Source: Persephonella sp. (GTDB lineage: Bacteria > Aquificota > Aquificia > Aquificales > Hydrogenothermaceae). Taken from it: a DNA stretch of 40,622 bases. Shown in pieces: positions 6,797 to 14,526 of this stretch. Both the position numbers and the translations under genes were made by a program. Within the stretch, counting starts at the first letter, position 1. Every line of letters starts with the position of its first letter. Below the pieces are notes generated by a model. It made no database searches and was not told the DNA's origin. It saw only the letters and a list, made by a program, of their open reading frames with translations. The stretch lies in NCBI RefSeq assembly GCF_027023985.1, contig NZ_JALVTW010000012.1, forward strand, positions 1 through 40,622. The letters are read 5' to 3'.

Positions 6797-7687
6797 ATGG
6801 AAAGTTTTGAACAGATTAAAAGGGATTTTGATTTTACAGAAAAGGATGTTCAGAATATTCTGATTCTTAAACCTGTTATGGAAAAATACAAAGATGAATT
6901 TATAGATAGATTTTACAAATTTATATCCCGTTTTCCAGAAACATTTAAATATTTAAAATCTGAAGAAATCATAAACAGACATCAAGAAAAATTAAGGGAA
7001 TGGTATGATGACCTGTTCTCCGGAAAATACGACTACAAATATTTCCAAAAGCTTTACAGAATTGGTGAAAAACACGTAGATATAGGACTTCCTACCCACT
7101 ATGTTAATGCCTCATTTAACTTTATAAGAAGATTTTTTATTGAAAAAATTAATCAGGAATTTGGTCTGTCAGAAAAAAGAAATCAGCTTGTTGCATCAAT
7201 AGGAAAACTACTTGATATAAATCTTGATGTTTTAACAGCAGCATACAGGGAACAGGAGCTTAGCCGTTATCAAGTAATGTCAAAGTTTGAAAAAGTCCTT
7301 TATTCAACAGCAAAAAAATTCTCGGATATGTTGGATTTTGCCCTTGTGGGAGCATTAATACTGGTATCTTTATTTGTTGTTGGTCTTTTCCTTTTTGATA
7401 TCTACCAGCTTTTATTTGGAATTGTTCCGATAGACAAAGGTATTTTAATGGCACTAGGTACACTTCTGGTTCTGTGGGCTGTTTCTGAGCTTATGCAGGA
7501 AGAAATAAAACATCTTAGGGGTGGTGGTTTTGCAATAGGTGCTTTTATAGGTGTTGCCCTTGCAGCATTAATCAGAAAAATCCTTATTGTTTCTCTTTCT
7601 GCCGAAAAATCCTTGCAACTTCTCAGTTATGGGGCTATAGTGTTATCTCTTGGTATAGTTTACTGGTTGTTGTCCAAGAAAAAATAG
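6797..7687 (+). CDS. Protoglobin (globin-coupled sensor) domain fused to PsiE-like membrane domain
   Basis: 296 residues. Residues 1-155 match the globin-coupled-sensor fold; Y-R-I-G-E-K-H-V-D-I-G-L-P (87-99) is the F-helix signature with H93 as the likely proximal haem ligand. Residues 180-293 form four hydrophobic segments (about 181-203, 213-233, 244-263, 272-293) with E-L-M-Q-E-E-I-K-H-L-R-G-G-G in between, as in PsiE-family proteins. A cytoplasmic haem globin would sense O2, NO or redox state and pass the signal to the membrane part. No methyl-acceptor or cyclase output domain exists, so the output is unknown. A GAGG ribosome-binding site precedes the ATG. It lies between vapC and a helicase in a same-strand run. 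Confidence 0.8.
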   Translation: MESFEQIKRDFDFTEKDVQNILILKPVMEKYKDEFIDRFYKFISRFPETFKYLKSEEIINRHQEKLREWYDDLFSGKYDYKYFQKLYRIGEKHVDIGLPTHYVNASFNFIRRFFIEKINQEFGLSEKRNQLVASIGKLLDINLDVLTAAYREQELSRYQVMSKFEKVLYSTAKKFSDMLDFALVGALILVSLFVVGLFLFDIYQLLFGIVPIDKGILMALGTLLVLWAVSELMQEEIKHLRGGGFAIGAFIGVALAALIRKILIVSLSAEKSLQLLSYGAIVLSLGIVYWLLSKKK

Positions 7688-7700
7688 TTAAGGAGAGAAA

Positions 7701-9671
7701 TTGAGATTAAAATTTAAGGATAAAACAGAATATAGACATTACTGGGAAAATCTTGTTGAGCTTGAAAGGGATGCAGAAAAAGAATTTCATCTTAATGAAA
7801 TAATTTCCCTATCTGGAAAAGAAAGAGAGAAAAAAGGTAGAGCAATATTAGGGCTTAAAGCATCCTTTTTAGGAACAATAATCGGGGATTTTTTGGTTTA
7901 TAGATTTTACAGAGATGATATGCCTGACCATCAGATTAATGTCGGTGATGTTGTTCTGGTTAGCAGAAAACATCCACTAAAGGATGGAGTAGAAGGCACC
8001 GTTTTTGAAAAAGGAAAATATTTTCTGACTGTTGTTTTTTCCCAAAAATTACCTCCTGCTAAAAAATGGCGTATAGACTTGTTTGTAAATGATATAACCT
8101 TTAAAAGAATGCTTGGGAGTCTGGAATTTTTTGAAAAGGGATATTCTCTTTATGATGAAAAAATTATTCTGGGACATAAAAAGCCTGAAGTTTGCGAGGA
8201 GAATTTAGAGTTTGTAAACCAAAATCTGAACCAGTTTCAAAAGGAAGCAGTAAAAAGAGCAGTCTGTTCTCCGCAGTTATTCCTTATACACGGTCCGCCG
8301 GGAACAGGTAAAACTACAACACTAATAGAAGCAATTATTCAACATATTAAAAAAGGTCAAAAAATCCTTGCTACAGCAGACAGTAATACTGCAGTTGATA
8401 ATATAGTTGAAGGACTGTTGAAATATGATGTAAATGTTGTCAGGATTGGACATCCTGCAAGGCTAAAAAAAGAACTGCTTTCTGTTTCTTTAGATGCCAA
8501 AGTAGAAACACACCCTAAATATACAGAAATCAAAAATATAGAAAAAAAGATAAACAAATTAAAATCCCTGCAAGAAAATTATCTAAAACCTATTCCCCAA
8601 AGAAGAAGAGGCCTTTCCTATGATGAAATCCTAAAATATGCAAAAGCCGGTAAAAAGGTTAGAGGACACAAATTAGAAACCCTAAAAAAAATGGCAGAAT
8701 GGATAAGACTTCAAAAGGATATCCAAAAACTTGTAAACCAAAAGAAAAATCTGGAAGAACAGATTATTGAGGATATACTTGAGAAAGCAGATGTGGTTTG
8801 TGCTACAAACTCAGGGGCAGGTTCAGATTTTCTGTTTGAGGATATATTTGATGTTATTTTTATTGATGAGGCTTCCCAGGCTACAGAACCCTCCTGTTTA
8901 ATACCACTTATAAAGGGCAAAAAAGCAATCCTCGCCGGAGACCATAAACAACTTCCCCCTACAGTTTTACACCCTGAAGCCAAAGGCTTATCTTTCACAA
9001 TGTTTGAGAGATTTATAAAAATCTATCCTGATTCTGCTTACATGCTGAAAATTCAATACAGGATGAATGACCTTATAAAAGAGTTTCCTTCAGAAGAATT
9101 TTATAATGGTGAGTTAGTATCTGCAGAAGAAGTAAAAAACAGAAAACTATCAGATATTACAGGAAAAACAGGGAAAGACCCTATAACAGATGATACACCG
9201 ATTGTTTTCATCGATACCCATGGCAGATTTCTGGAAAAACAGAAAAAAGGTAGTCGTTCAAAATATAATCCGGAAGAGGCAAAAATCGTTCAACTTATCA
9301 TAAACAAACTAAAGGAATTAGGAGTTCCACCGGAAGATATTGGAGTTATAACACCATACAAAGACCATGAGGAGTATCTGAAAAAACTTGTGCCAGATGT
9401 TGAGGTGAAAACCGTTGATGGATTTCAGGGCAGAGAAAAAGAGGTAATCATAATATCGCTGGTTCGTTCTAATCCAGACGAGGAAATAGGATTTTTAGAT
9501 GACCTGAGAAGGTTAAATGTCGCATTAACCCGTGCCAAAAGAAAACTGATTGTGATAGGGGATGCAAACACCCTTTCCTCAAATGAAACATACAGAAAGT
9601 TCCTTCAATTTGTTAGAGAAAAAAATGGATTTTTTCCTGTAGAAGAGATTTTAGAAGATGAGAGCATTTAG
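7701..9671 (+). CDS. Superfamily 1 helicase, UPF1/IGHMBP2-like
   Basis: 656 residues from a TTG start preceded by AAGGAG. An N-terminal OB/1B-like region (about 1-170) precedes the helicase motifs: Q-like N-Q-F-Q-K-E-A, motif I G-P-P-G-T-G-K-T-T (198-206), Ia T-A-D-S-N-T-A-V-D, motif II F-I-D-E-A-S-Q-A, III L-A-G-D-H-K-Q-L-P-P-T, IV L-K-I-Q-Y-R-M, V V-D-G-F-Q-G-R-E-K-E and VI N-V-A-L-T-R-A-K-R. This is the SF1B UPF1-like pattern; relatives unwind RNA and DNA 5' to 3'. Bacterial and archaeal members are poorly characterised. The last 14 bases overlap the next gene. The helicase call is firm, the substrate unknown. Confidence 0.92.
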   Translation: MRLKFKDKTEYRHYWENLVELERDAEKEFHLNEIISLSGKEREKKGRAILGLKASFLGTIIGDFLVYRFYRDDMPDHQINVGDVVLVSRKHPLKDGVEGTVFEKGKYFLTVVFSQKLPPAKKWRIDLFVNDITFKRMLGSLEFFEKGYSLYDEKIILGHKKPEVCEENLEFVNQNLNQFQKEAVKRAVCSPQLFLIHGPPGTGKTTTLIEAIIQHIKKGQKILATADSNTAVDNIVEGLLKYDVNVVRIGHPARLKKELLSVSLDAKVETHPKYTEIKNIEKKINKLKSLQENYLKPIPQRRRGLSYDEILKYAKAGKKVRGHKLETLKKMAEWIRLQKDIQKLVNQKKNLEEQIIEDILEKADVVCATNSGAGSDFLFEDIFDVIFIDEASQATEPSCLIPLIKGKKAILAGDHKQLPPTVLHPEAKGLSFTMFERFIKIYPDSAYMLKIQYRMNDLIKEFPSEEFYNGELVSAEEVKNRKLSDITGKTGKDPITDDTPIVFIDTHGRFLEKQKKGSRSKYNPEEAKIVQLIINKLKELGVPPEDIGVITPYKDHEEYLKKLVPDVEVKTVDGFQGREKEVIIISLVRSNPDEEIGFLDDLRRLNVALTRAKRKLIVIGDANTLSSNETYRKFLQFVREKNGFFPVEEILEDESI

Positions 9672-10182
9672 ATTTATTTTTCAACCTTCAAAATACTGGC
9701 CAGAGTTTGAAAAGGATAGAAGCAGCTGGCAGGGGTATTTTTTAAAATATGCCTTAACTTTCGGCCTAATTGGGCCTGTTCTGTCTTTTATTAGCCTGAA
9801 AGATATTTCTTTTCAAAAAGCTATTATTTATGCACCTGCAACTTATATAGCAGATTTGACTGTTTTATTTGTTTTTTCTTTTTTAGTTGCAAAATTGCTC
9901 AGGATAGATTTCTCAACCATTATGAAATTTTACATTCTGGTAAATGTTCCAATATGGCTATCTGATATTTTTGATATATACCAGCCTCTTAGAATTTTGA
10001 GCAATCTGGGGTTTTTATATAGCTTTTATCTGCTGTATATAGGACTAAAATTTTTTAAAAAAGAAAAGTATATCTTACCTGTCTTTATTATCCATTTCGT
10101 TTTATATGTATTAGACGCAGTTTTGTCTGAAATGATAGCAACAAACCCAATTTTGAAAAAAATGTTAGGAGCTTTAGTATGA
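9658..10182 (+). CDS. Yip1-domain-like polytopic membrane protein
   Basis: 174 residues: F-Q-P-S-K-Y-W-P-E-F at the N-terminus, typical of bacterial Yip1-domain proteins (short soluble start then five hydrophobic segments), then segments near 28-47, 58-80, 88-105, 118-135 and 140-158. The biochemical role of bacterial Yip1 proteins is not established. Its start overlaps the helicase end by 14 bases and its stop overlaps the next start in ATGA, so it is coupled on both sides. It could be named only as an integral membrane protein if the domain match fails. Confidence 0.65.
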   Translation: MRAFRFIFQPSKYWPEFEKDRSSWQGYFLKYALTFGLIGPVLSFISLKDISFQKAIIYAPATYIADLTVLFVFSFLVAKLLRIDFSTIMKFYILVNVPIWLSDIFDIYQPLRILSNLGFLYSFYLLYIGLKFFKKEKYILPVFIIHFVLYVLDAVLSEMIATNPILKKMLGALV

Positions 10183-10613
10183 GGAAATTAGCTATATTTT
10201 TATTGCTACTGACTTTTTCCTGTATTGCACAGGATAAGCTTTTAGATTCTCAATTTTTTGACAAAATTTTTTCCCAGAATATTTCTCAAATAAAAGCTTT
10301 CCTTGAAGAAAAAGGTTGCAAAGATTTTTCAGAAAGACAATACGGAAACACTTACGAACACTATCTTGAATGTAGATTAAACAATATTAATCTTATGCTT
10401 ACATATAACGCTAAAAAATCACAGGTTGTTGAACTTGCTATAATTCCTGATAAACCTGTAAAAAATATCTCGGATTTATTAAATTTAAACGGAGTAAAGG
10501 AATACACCATAAAAACTGTAAAAAGTAAAGATAATCCTGATTTAATCTCAAGAATAAATATTCTTCCTCCAGATTACGATAATAGATATACAGATATGAT
10601 AGAAGGCAATTAA
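10179..10613 (+). CDS. Exported small protein, unknown function
   Basis: 144 residues with a clear signal peptide, [18 protein letters not shown]. The S-C at 14-15 could be a lipobox (T-F-S-C, a weak one with Thr at -3), or a standard signal peptidase could cut after I-A. The mature part is mixed alpha/beta with two more cysteines (K-G-C-K-D and Y-L-E-C-R) that could form a disulfide. No family is recognised. It is coupled by ATGA to the Yip1-like gene and followed one base later by the TagB/F-like gene. Confidence 0.65.
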   Translation: MRKLAIFLLLLTFSCIAQDKLLDSQFFDKIFSQNISQIKAFLEEKGCKDFSERQYGNTYEHYLECRLNNINLMLTYNAKKSQVVELAIIPDKPVKNISDLLNLNGVKEYTIKTVKSKDNPDLISRINILPPDYDNRYTDMIEGN

Positions 10614-10614
10614 T

Positions 10615-11688
10615 ATGCGGCGGTTTATTGTTTTTCCTAAAAATAATGATTATCTTTATAATTCAAAATATTTGTTTAATTTTTTAGTGAGAAACAAACA
10701 AAAGTTTAGGGATTTGGAAATTTTCTATTTTACGATAGATGAAAATGTGTTTCATAAATTGAAAAAATACAATCTTCCTGTAATTACTCTGGACGAAACA
10801 GGTAAAAAACTTTTAAAGGAAACAAAATTATGGATATTATCTGACTGGGATACAGAATATATTTATCGCAAAGTTAAACCTGAAAATGTTATTTTTTTCC
10901 AAATATGGCATGGTATTCCCCTTAAAGATGTTCGCGTTGTGATGAAAACCTATGATTATTTCCCAAAACATAATGATTATTTTGTTTCCACTTCAAAATA
11001 TATGCAGTCTGTATTTGAGAAAATTTTTTCTGCTGATGAATTTGTGATTACAGGATATCCCAGAAATGATGTGTTTTTCAGAGAACTGGATGAACTTGAT
11101 TTGATTAATATTGATGAAAATATTTTTGAAAAAGTCTTAAAGTTAAAAAGAAATCAAAAAGTAGTTCTTATTACCCCCTCTTTATCCACTTCTTATACCG
11201 GAAAAGATATGGCCTTGACTTTTTTAGATTTGAACAAACTGGATAGATTTGGGAGGAGATACGATATTCATTTTATTTTAAAACTTCACCCTTCAATGTA
11301 TTTGTTTGAAGACAGTATTAAAGGTACCTATGAAAATATTACAATTTATCCATCACTAAAAGATATTTATCCTTTACTTAAACATGTAGATGCTTTAATT
11401 ACAGATTACTCTTCCATATTTTTTGATTATTTACTATTAGATAAACCTGTTATTTTTTATACTCCCAATTATGAGGAGATAAAGAAAAATTGTATCCTTG
11501 ATTATGAAATATTTACCCCCGGAGAAAAAACCAAATCTATGGGAGAACTGTTAAAAGCCTTAAAAGATTTTTTAAAAGGAGTTGATAAATACAAAGAGCA
11601 CAGACAAAAAATAAAGGATATATCCTTTGATTATATAGATGGTAATTCTGCTGAAAGAATAGCTAATTTAATATCTAAAATAGTTTGA
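10615..11688 (+). CDS. CDP-glycerol glycerophosphotransferase-like (TagB/TagF family)
   Basis: 357 residues with the GT-B-like core of the family. Landmarks are [12 protein letters not shown] near residue 100, the segment [16 protein letters not shown], then L-K-L-H-P-S and [11 protein letters not shown] near the C-terminus, the latter two being the catalytic/donor-binding signatures. Family members transfer glycerol- or ribitol-phosphate from CDP-alditols onto a growing polymer. In a Gram-negative-type thermophile the acceptor is unlikely to be classical wall teichoic acid; a capsule or lipopolysaccharide decoration is more plausible. The adjacent tagD-like gene would supply the CDP-glycerol donor, which supports this role. 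Confidence 0.88.
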   Translation: MRRFIVFPKNNDYLYNSKYLFNFLVRNKQKFRDLEIFYFTIDENVFHKLKKYNLPVITLDETGKKLLKETKLWILSDWDTEYIYRKVKPENVIFFQIWHGIPLKDVRVVMKTYDYFPKHNDYFVSTSKYMQSVFEKIFSADEFVITGYPRNDVFFRELDELDLINIDENIFEKVLKLKRNQKVVLITPSLSTSYTGKDMALTFLDLNKLDRFGRRYDIHFILKLHPSMYLFEDSIKGTYENITIYPSLKDIYPLLKHVDALITDYSSIFFDYLLLDKPVIFYTPNYEEIKKNCILDYEIFTPGEKTKSMGELLKALKDFLKGVDKYKEHRQKIKDISFDYIDGNSAERIANLISKIV

Positions 11689-11730
11689 TTTCTAACCGAC
11701 AATAAAGTTAAACCTATAAAGGAATTGGCA

Positions 11731-12141
11731 ATGAAAACCGTTATTACTTATGGAACTTTTGATTTATTCCATTTTGGGCATTACAGACTTTTAAAAAGGG
11801 CAAAAGCTTTAGGTGATAGATTAATTGTCGCTGTTTCAACAGATGAATTTAATGAAATAAAAGGGAAAAAAGCCTTTCAATCATTTGAAAAAAGAGTTGA
11901 AATTGTTAAAAGTCTTCCATTTGTTGATATGGTGATTTCTGAGCGTAACTGGGAGCAAAAGATAGAGGATATTAAAAAATATAATGTTGACATATTTGTA
12001 ATGGGAGATGACTGGAAAGGAAAGTTTGATTATCTTAAAAAATACTGTGAGGTTGTTTATCTAAAAAGAACACCGGGAATATCTTCCACATATCTAAGGA
12101 ATAAAATTAACGGTTTATATCTTCCCTTATCAGCTGCTTAA
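11731..12141 (+). CDS. tagD: Glycerol-3-phosphate cytidylyltransferase (TagD-like)
   Basis: 136 residues from the ATG at 11731, which has AAAGGA seven bases upstream; an in-frame TTG at 11725 is too close to that site. The nucleotidyltransferase signature is complete: T-Y-G-T-F-D-L-F-H-F-G-H-Y (HxGH as H-F-G-H), then V-S-T-D-E-F-N, K-K-R-V-E-I type region E-K-R-V-E-I-V, M-G-D-D-W-K-G-K-F-D and R-T-P-G-I-S-S-T at the end. It makes CDP-glycerol (or a related CDP-alditol) from CTP, feeding the preceding transferase. The overlap with the convergent downstream gene is 12 bases. Confidence 0.92.
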   Translation: MKTVITYGTFDLFHFGHYRLLKRAKALGDRLIVAVSTDEFNEIKGKKAFQSFEKRVEIVKSLPFVDMVISERNWEQKIEDIKKYNVDIFVMGDDWKGKFDYLKKYCEVVYLKRTPGISSTYLRNKINGLYLPLSAA

Positions 12142-12465
12142 TTTTTCTTTTAGATTTAGTAGATTTTCTTTTGCCAAAGGTATTTTATTGTTGTCATAAA
12201 TTAAATAAATATTTACACCGCATTTTTTAACAAACGGTTCTTCTATATATTCTTCAAATAAAAACTCATCACCAACTTTAAATGCCAGTGCGGCAATGAT
12301 TAATGGACTTTCCGGACATTCAGAAAGCTGAAGCCATTTTATTGCTTCTGTGTAATGTCTTTCTTTGATATGTTTTATACCTTTTAAGAAATTTTCATCT
12401 ACCTGTTTTATATCCTTTTCGTCTATCTCAAATCTAAGCTTTTTCAGCTTTTTTGGGTCTATCAT
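12130..12465 (-). CDS. Hypothetical protein, possibly a short TPR-like helical protein
   Basis: 111 residues. The centre, residues 29-65, reads as a helix pair (G-I-K-H-I-K-E-R-H-Y-T-E-A-I-K-W-L-Q and S-P-L-I-I-A-A-L-A-F-K-V-G-D) reminiscent of one tetratricopeptide repeat; the rest is unrecognised. Its start overlaps the phosphatase stop in ATGA, so it is the last gene of a gltX-phosphatase operon. Its end overlaps tagD by 12 bases with no terminator visible between them. Confidence 0.6.
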   Translation of the reverse strand: MIDPKKLKKLRFEIDEKDIKQVDENFLKGIKHIKERHYTEAIKWLQLSECPESPLIIAALAFKVGDEFLFEEYIEEPFVKKCGVNIYLIYDNNKIPLAKENLLNLKEKLSS

Positions 12466-12890
12466 TTTTTCTTTGCAAGATTTTGTAAAAAGTTAATCTG
12501 GTGAAAGGTTGAAGGCTGAAATCCTTTTGCCATTACAGTATTTAAAGCCTCTTCATAGCTTTTTCCAGAATGGATTAAATAACCGGCCAGAAATGTGCCG
12601 CTTCTGGCCTGTCCATATTTGCAATGAACAACTACTTTTTTGTTATTTTTAATCTCATCAATATACCGATAAACAGCAAGGAAATCTTCTTCAGGAATAA
12701 TCTGATACATATCAAAAGGAATTCTTATAACCTCAAATCCCATTTCCTTTTGTTTCTGAGCAATAAAATCTCCGTAATCCCCTTTAAGCAGGTTGATAAT
12801 TGTATCAACCCCTTCTTCTTTCCATATTTTTAGTTCTTCTAACTCAGGGGCTCTACTACCCCCAAGATAATCTGTAATCCAGCGTATCAT
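12462..12890 (-). CDS. Dual-specificity/tyrosine protein phosphatase-like protein
   Basis: 142 residues with the phosphatase loop V-V-V-H-C-K-Y-G-Q-A-R-S-G-T: C90 and R96 give the CX5R signature, and D60 in I-P-F-D is a candidate general acid. An N-terminal segment I-I-N-L-L-K-G and a helix after the loop (A-G-Y-L-I) fit the compact cysteine-phosphatase fold. Such proteins hydrolyse phospho-Tyr/Ser/Thr or phosphorylated sugars or lipids; the substrate cannot be read from sequence. It is coupled to gltX upstream (ATGA) and to the small unknown gene downstream (ATGA). Confidence 0.85.
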   Translation of the reverse strand: MIRWITDYLGGSRAPELEELKIWKEEGVDTIINLLKGDYGDFIAQKQKEMGFEVIRIPFDMYQIIPEEDFLAVYRYIDEIKNNKKVVVHCKYGQARSGTFLAGYLIHSGKSYEEALNTVMAKGFQPSTFHQINFLQNLAKKK

Positions 12891-14323
12891 CCAAAATACT
12901 CCAGTGCTCTCTGGAGTCTGTGTTTTACCCTTTCTACGCCTATAACTTCTACCAGCGTTGCAATATCTACCCCTGAAGTTTCTCCTGTTAATGCCACTCT
13001 AATTGGCATAAATAAGCCTTTTCCTTTCACTCCAAGTTCTTTTTGTATTTCCTTTGTGATTTTTTTGAAATCCTCTTTAGTTATCTGATTTCTGTCTTTT
13101 ATTTTTTCATAAAACAGCTGGATTACTTTGTATCCACTTTCTTCTTCAAGGAATTTTTTACCCTCTTCTGAGTAATGGAAATCATCTACAAAAAATGGTT
13201 TTGCCCTTTCTTCAATGTCCATTAATGTTTCAAGGCTATCTCTTATAGCTTCCATTACCTTTTTGTAATACTCAAAATCTGCCTTATAACCAAATCCCTC
13301 AAAGAATGGAATAGCCCTTCTGGTAAGGTCTTCAAGGTCAAGAATTTCTCTGATATAAACGCCGTTTAGCCATTTGAGTTTCGCCCTATCAAAGACTGCA
13401 GGGGCATTATGGACATCTTCTATATCAAATTCGGCAATGATTTCTTCTTTTGATAAAACCTCGTTATCTCCTTTTGGGTGCCAGCCAAGAAGGGCAAGTC
13501 CATTAAACATAGCCTCTGAAACATAACCATCATCTCTAAAGGCTCTGACTGAAACAGCACCATGTCTTTTGGATAATTTACTTCTATCTTCTCCTAAAAT
13601 AATTGGCAGATGGGCAAATTTAGGTTCTTTAAATCCCAGAGCCCTATAAATAAGAATTTGTTTTGGTGTATTAGATAAATGGTCTTCTCCCCTTATAACA
13701 TGGGTGATTTTCATTAGTGCATCATCAACAACAACCACAAAGTTATAAACAGGTGAGCCATCAGACCTAACTATCACAAAATCTCCAAACTCATCAACAT
13801 TAATCTCAACTGTTCCTTTTATTAAATCCTCAAAAACTATATATTCTCCATCAGGAACTCTAAATCTCCATACATAAGGTTTTCCTTCCTCTTCGTATTT
13901 TTTAATTTCCTCAGGGGTTAGATTTCTACATTTTCCTGAGTATCTTGGAGGTCTTCCTTCTGCAAGAGCTTTTTTCCTTTCTTCTTCCAGTTCTTCAGGT
14001 GTGCAAAAACATTTATAGATATGACCGCTTTCTTTGAGTTTTTCTACATATTCTTTGTAAATTTCTGTTCTTTCTGATTGTCTGTAAGGTCCATAATCTC
14101 CACCAATGTCCGGACCCTCATCCCATTCTATTCCAAGCCATTGCAGGTCATCTATAAGCATCTCTTCATATTCTTTTTTAGACCTTTCTTTATCTGTATC
14201 CTCAATTCTTAAAACAAGTTTTCCCCCTGTATGTCTGGCATATATATAGTTGAACAATGCTGTCCTCGCATTTCCCAAATGTAAATATCCTGTTGGGCTT
14301 GGTGCAAATCTTACTCTTATCAA
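12887..14323 (-). CDS. gltX: Glutamyl-tRNA synthetase
   Basis: 478 residues. The start is taken as TTG at 14323 because GGAGG lies five bases before it; the ATG at 14335 overlaps that site. Class I motifs are present: H-L-G-N (the HIGH equivalent) after F-A-P-S-P-T-G, and S-K-L-S-K-R (KMSKS equivalent) in E-D-R-S-K-L-S-K-R-H-G. Zinc-region cysteines C-F-C-T-P-E and a later C-R-N-L are visible. It charges tRNA-Glu, such as the tRNA-Glu(TTC) at 1.3 kb. Aquificota commonly carry two GltX paralogues; whether this one also charges tRNA-Gln cannot be decided here. The downstream genes are the phosphatase and an unknown. Confidence 0.96.
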   Translation of the reverse strand: MIRVRFAPSPTGYLHLGNARTALFNYIYARHTGGKLVLRIEDTDKERSKKEYEEMLIDDLQWLGIEWDEGPDIGGDYGPYRQSERTEIYKEYVEKLKESGHIYKCFCTPEELEEERKKALAEGRPPRYSGKCRNLTPEEIKKYEEEGKPYVWRFRVPDGEYIVFEDLIKGTVEINVDEFGDFVIVRSDGSPVYNFVVVVDDALMKITHVIRGEDHLSNTPKQILIYRALGFKEPKFAHLPIILGEDRSKLSKRHGAVSVRAFRDDGYVSEAMFNGLALLGWHPKGDNEVLSKEEIIAEFDIEDVHNAPAVFDRAKLKWLNGVYIREILDLEDLTRRAIPFFEGFGYKADFEYYKKVMEAIRDSLETLMDIEERAKPFFVDDFHYSEEGKKFLEEESGYKVIQLFYEKIKDRNQITKEDFKKITKEIQKELGVKGKGLFMPIRVALTGETSGVDIATLVEVIGVERVKHRLQRALEYFG

Positions 14324-14444
14324 TTTGACCTCCATTTATAAGTAATTAGCCTATAAACTTTTTCAAAAATAATACGAAAATGTCTTAGGAAATAAATATT
14401 CTACTACATCCGGGGGGATAATAGAAATTTAAAAAATTTAATTG

Positions 14445-14450
14445 TATAAT
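14445..14450 (+). promoter_or_regulatory. Probable -10 box of the propeller lipoprotein gene
   Basis: A perfect TATAAT within TTGTATAATACTG, about 77 bases before the ATG. No convincing -35 at 16-18 bases upstream. A long AT-rich leader follows and ends in AAAGGGGG. Confidence 0.4.
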
Positions 14451-14526
14451 ACTGCCAGATCAATAAGTTATAGTTTTATTAATAATAAGTAATAAAAATT
14501 ATTAACCTAAAGAAAGGGGGTATAAC

